NCBI GenBank assembly: GCA_023442085.1
Contig: JAEZMT010000480.1
Location: 1 to 6,556 of the forward strand
Direction: 5' to 3'
DNA: 6,556 nucleotides
From: Pseudomonadota bacterium
GTDB lineage: Bacteria > Pseudomonadota > Alphaproteobacteria > Rhizobiales > Xanthobacteraceae
Shown: piece after piece, positions 4,480 to 6,556 of the stretch
Numbering within the stretch: the first letter of the stretch is position 1
Layout of the letters: every line of letters begins with the position of its first letter
Notes under the pieces: model-generated
Database searches by the model: none
What the model was told of the DNA's origin: nothing
Seen by the model: only the letters and a program-made list of their open reading frames with translations
Position numbers and translations under genes: made by a program

Positions 4480-5466
4480 ATGTCGGAAGGGTCGCGCACA
4501 ACACCCCAGACCGCTTTCATTTTCCCCGGTCAGGGCAGCCAGGCCGTGGGCATGGGCAAGGCCCTCGCCGACAATTTCCCGGCGGCCAAGGCCGTGTTCG
4601 AGGAAGTGGATGCCGCCCTCGGCGACAGCCTGACGCGGGTGATGTGGGAAGGCCCTTCCGACGAACTCACCCTCACCGCCAACGCCCAGCCGGCGCTGAT
4701 GGCGGTATCCATTGCCGCCCTTCGCGTTCTCGAATCGGAAGCGGGGCTTGATCTCGCCCGCGAGGCGGCCTTCGTCGCCGGCCATTCGCTGGGCGAATAT
4801 TCGGCGCTGGCCGCGTCCGGCGCCCTCACGGTGACCGAAGCGGCGCGGCTCCTGCGCATTCGCGGACGCGCCATGCAGGATGCGGTGCCGGTGGGCGAAG
4901 GCGCCATGGCAGCCCTGCTCGGCCTTGACTACGACCAGGCCGTCGCGGTGGCGGCGGAAGCCGCCGGCGACGACGTGTGCGAGGCGGCCAACGACAACGC
5001 CCCCGGGCAGGTGGTGGTCTCCGGCACCAAGGCCGCCGTGGAGCGCGCCATCGTCATCGCCAAGGAGCGCGGCGCGCTGAAGGCGGTGCTGCTGCCGGTG
5101 TCCGCCCCCTTCCACTGCCGTCTCATGGGCCCCGCCGCCGAGGCCATGGAAGTGGCCCTCTCCGGCTCCACCGTGATGACGCCGCGCGTGCCGCTGGTGG
5201 CCAATGTGCGCGCCTCTCCGGTCACCGACCCGGCCGAGATCGTCCGCCTTCTGGTGGAGCAGGTGACGGGCACCGTGCGCTGGCGCGAGAGCGTGATCTA
5301 CATGGCCGGCGCGGGCGTCACCCGCGTGGTCGAGGTGGGTGCGGGCAAGGTGCTCTGCGGTCTCGTGAAGCGCATCGACAAGCAGATCGCGGCCAGCGCG
5401 GTGGGCACGCCCGACGACGTCGCGGCCTTCATCGCCGCCCGCAACGCGGCCGCTTCCGCCGCCTGA
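4480..5466 (+). CDS. fabD: Malonyl-CoA:acyl carrier protein transacylase
   Basis: The enzyme (328 aa, cytosolic) transfers malonyl from CoA to acyl carrier protein, supplying the extender unit for type II fatty acid synthesis. The oxyanion-site motif GQGSQ is at 17-21. The nucleophile elbow GHSLGE places catalytic Ser103. Arg128 in RIRGRAMQ matches the malonate-carboxylate-binding arginine, SAPFH gives catalytic His212, and VEQVTGTVRW supplies the conserved Gln261. The ferredoxin-like small domain lies at about 135-205. Length is close to the roughly 310 residues usual for the family. The start at 4480 follows a good GGAGGG. fabG follows on the same strand after 135 bp, the usual fab cluster order. 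The gap contains a large hairpin, so co-transcription is likely but not certain. All key residues are present. Confidence 0.98.
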   Translation: MSEGSRTTPQTAFIFPGQGSQAVGMGKALADNFPAAKAVFEEVDAALGDSLTRVMWEGPSDELTLTANAQPALMAVSIAALRVLESEAGLDLAREAAFVAGHSLGEYSALAASGALTVTEAARLLRIRGRAMQDAVPVGEGAMAALLGLDYDQAVAVAAEAAGDDVCEAANDNAPGQVVVSGTKAAVERAIVIAKERGALKAVLLPVSAPFHCRLMGPAAEAMEVALSGSTVMTPRVPLVANVRASPVTDPAEIVRLLVEQVTGTVRWRESVIYMAGAGVTRVVEVGAGKVLCGLVKRIDKQIAASAVGTPDDVAAFIAARNAAASAA

Positions 5467-5477
5467 CATTTTCTCAC

Positions 5478-5525
5478 CGCACGGGCGCCCTCCCCGGAAA
5501 AAATCCGGGCGAGGGCGCCCTTGCG
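5478..5525. terminator. Large stable hairpin between fabD and fabG
   Basis: The arm gggcgccctc (5483-5492) pairs with 5511-5520, and cccgga (5493-5498) pairs with 5504-5509, leaving one bulged C (5510) and a loop of five A. Beyond a single mismatch the stem extends by cgca/tgcg (5478-5481 and 5522-5525), about 20 pairs in total. It starts 12 nt after the fabD stop. No T-run follows it on either strand, so it is a poor classical terminator. It may instead protect the fabD mRNA end, mark a processing site or reduce read-through. Confidence 0.55.
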
Positions 5526-5601
5526 TCGGGACACCACCCGACCAAGCCGATACAACCGGCGGCGCAAAAGCCGCGACACCCGAAAGAAACTGGGGGCTGA
5601 C

Positions 5602-6345
5602 ATGTTCGATTTGACCGGCAAGACCGCGCTCGTGACCGGCGCCACCGGCGGCATCGGCGGCGCCATCGCCAAGGCGCTGCACGCCCAGGGCGCCACCGTC
5701 GCCGTCTCCGGCACCCGCCGCGAGGCGCTCGATGCCATCGCCGCCGAGATGGGCGGCGAGCGCGTCGTCGTGCTCCCCTGCAACCTCGGCAACACCGAAG
5801 AGGTGGAGAAGCTGATCCCCGCCGCCGAGGAGGCGCTGGGCGGGCATGTGGACATCCTCGTCAACAATGCCGGCATCACCCGCGACAACATCTTCATGCG
5901 CCTGTCGGACGAGGCGTGGGACCAGGTGATCGCGGTGAACCTCACCGCCGCCTTCCGCCTGTCGCGCGCGGCCGTGCGCACCATGATGCGCCGCCGCTCC
6001 GGCCGCATCATCTCCATCACCTCCATCGTCGGCGTCACCGGCAATGCGGGCCAGGGCAATTATGCCGCCGCCAAGGCCGGCATGATCGGCATGTCCAAGT
6101 CGCTGGCGCAGGAAGTCGCCTCGCGCGGGGTGACGGTGAACTGCATCGCCCCCGGCTTCATCGCCACGCCGATGACCGATGCGCTCAACGAGAAGCAGCG
6201 CGAGGGCATCCTCAAGGCCGTGCCAGCCAACAAGCTCGGCACCCCCGAGGACATCGCCGCCGCCTGCGTCTACCTCGCCTCCAACGAGGCCGCCTACGTC
6301 ACCGGCCAGACGCTGCACGTGAACGGCGGCATGGCGATGATCTGA
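5602..6345 (+). CDS. fabG: 3-oxoacyl-[acyl-carrier-protein] reductase
   Basis: The enzyme (247 aa, cytosolic) reduces 3-oxoacyl-ACP to 3-hydroxyacyl-ACP with NADPH in each elongation cycle. It is a classical short-chain dehydrogenase: cofactor loop TGATGGIG (12-19), NNAG (88-91), and catalytic Asn113, Ser141, Tyr154 and Lys158 in YAAAK. The ending LHVNGGMAMI is typical of FabG. Where E. coli has TGASRGIG with a phosphate-contacting arginine, this protein has TGATGGIG. SGTRR (36-40) after the second strand probably supplies the NADPH contact. I placed the start at the ATG at 5602, where family homology begins. It has a G-rich GGGGG (5592-5596) five bases upstream, and the longer open frame from 5521 starts inside the hairpin. 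Its position after fabD supports the fatty-acid role over a generic dehydrogenase. Confidence 0.97.
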   Translation: MFDLTGKTALVTGATGGIGGAIAKALHAQGATVAVSGTRREALDAIAAEMGGERVVVLPCNLGNTEEVEKLIPAAEEALGGHVDILVNNAGITRDNIFMRLSDEAWDQVIAVNLTAAFRLSRAAVRTMMRRRSGRIISITSIVGVTGNAGQGNYAAAKAGMIGMSKSLAQEVASRGVTVNCIAPGFIATPMTDALNEKQREGILKAVPANKLGTPEDIAAACVYLASNEAAYVTGQTLHVNGGMAMI

Positions 6346-6387
6346 TCTGGCGATGAGCTGACGCCTTCCGATACCGTTTTTCGGCGC

Positions 6388-6412
6388 CCGCCCGGCTCCT
6401 TCAACCGGGCGG
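6388..6412. terminator. Weak hairpin after fabG
   Basis: The arms ccgcccgg (6388-6395) and ccgggcgg (6405-6412) pair perfectly over 8 bp around a 9-nt loop. The only T-run (ttttt, about 6377-6381) is before the stem on the plus strand, and the bases after it are mixed. Termination after fabG is possible but unproven. It could also separate fabG from the next transcription unit. Confidence 0.4.
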
Positions 6413-6415
6413 ACG

Positions 6416-6445
6416 TTGTACGCGGGATCGGAATGCGCCTATCTT
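6416..6445 (+). promoter_or_regulatory. Candidate promoter upstream of the last reading frame
   Basis: TTGTAC (6416-6421) and TATCTT (6440-6445) are 18 bases apart, with three and four matches to the sigma-70 hexamers. The predicted start near 6452 would leave a short leader before the binding site at 6465. The resemblance is modest and rests on spacing and on being in the right place. Confidence 0.3.
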
Positions 6446-6475
6446 CTGGTTGCGTGCGGGGGACGGGAGGCACGC

Positions 6476-6556
6476 ATGAGGATAGAGCGGGTGCGCGCGG
6501 GCTCGCAGCCGGCTGAGCTGTCGTTGCGCCGGAGGCCGAAAGGCCGGATCGGGCGC
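6476..6556 (+). CDS. Start of an unrecognised reading frame, cut by the window end
   Basis: An ATG at 6476 follows a good Shine-Dalgarno GGGAGG (6465-6470) with five-base spacing. The frame stays open for the 27 codons that remain. The visible residues begin MRIERVRAG and are rich in Arg, and I recognise no family. They do not resemble the start of acyl carrier protein, the gene usually found after fabG in this cluster. The strong binding site and a candidate promoter favour a real gene. The short length and Arg-rich, high-GC translation leave open that this is chance, or an upstream leader of acpP beyond the window. Confidence 0.4.
   Translation, partial: MRIERVRAGSQPAELSLRRRPKGRIGR

Noticed and set aside
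4252..6318. A 688-codon open frame on the minus strand
   Set aside because: It runs antisense through both fabD and fabG, whose catalytic motifs are intact. Its His/Gly/Arg-rich composition is that of a shadow frame.

Overview
The window is a GC-rich (about 70% by eye) bacterial chromosomal segment. Its gene order and protein details point to an alphaproteobacterium of the Rhizobiales, possibly a Xanthobacteraceae-type genome. Supporting signs are an S6 with an Arg/Gly/Asp tail, an L9 with a long acidic tail, a membrane protein lodged between rpsR and rplI, and fabD-fabG next to the S6/S18/L9 block. The genus is an inference and cannot be fixed from the sequence alone. I see no phage, IS transposase, CRISPR, tRNA or rRNA, and no clear undescribed gene system. 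The interest lies mostly in non-coding structure.

Left half, minus strand: rpsF (2694-2242), rpsR (2242-1982), a DUF2232-type multi-pass membrane protein (1911-889) and rplI (849-268). A good intrinsic terminator follows at 174-215. rpsF and rpsR overlap by one base and are translationally coupled. A perfect 12-bp hairpin followed by a T-rich stretch lies between rpsR and the membrane gene, so distal expression may be attenuated. A candidate promoter at about 2899-2926 would give rpsF a leader of about 200 nt. That leader contains a duplicated 9-mer which could form mutually exclusive hairpins near the rpsF ribosome binding site.

Middle: 2930-3190 is a cluster of intergenic repeats. Two GC-rich hairpin repeats lie in inverted orientation, flanked by two halves of another repeat whose halves sit together at 69-154. 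Next comes a secreted NodB-type polysaccharide deacetylase on the minus strand (4313-3192), divergent from fabD. The 166-bp divergent spacer carries nested inverted repeats.

Right half, plus strand: fabD (4480-5466) and fabG (5602-6345), the malonyl-CoA:ACP transacylase and beta-ketoacyl-ACP reductase of type II fatty acid synthesis. A very stable hairpin lies between them. FabD makes malonyl-ACP and FabG reduces the 3-oxoacyl-ACP formed after condensation. After fabG there is a weak hairpin, a candidate promoter and the start of an unrecognised reading frame (6476 to the window end). It does not look like acpP, the usual next gene. The ribosomal genes serve translation and the fab genes membrane lipid synthesis, so this is a growth-linked housekeeping region with one cell-envelope gene set between the two blocks.
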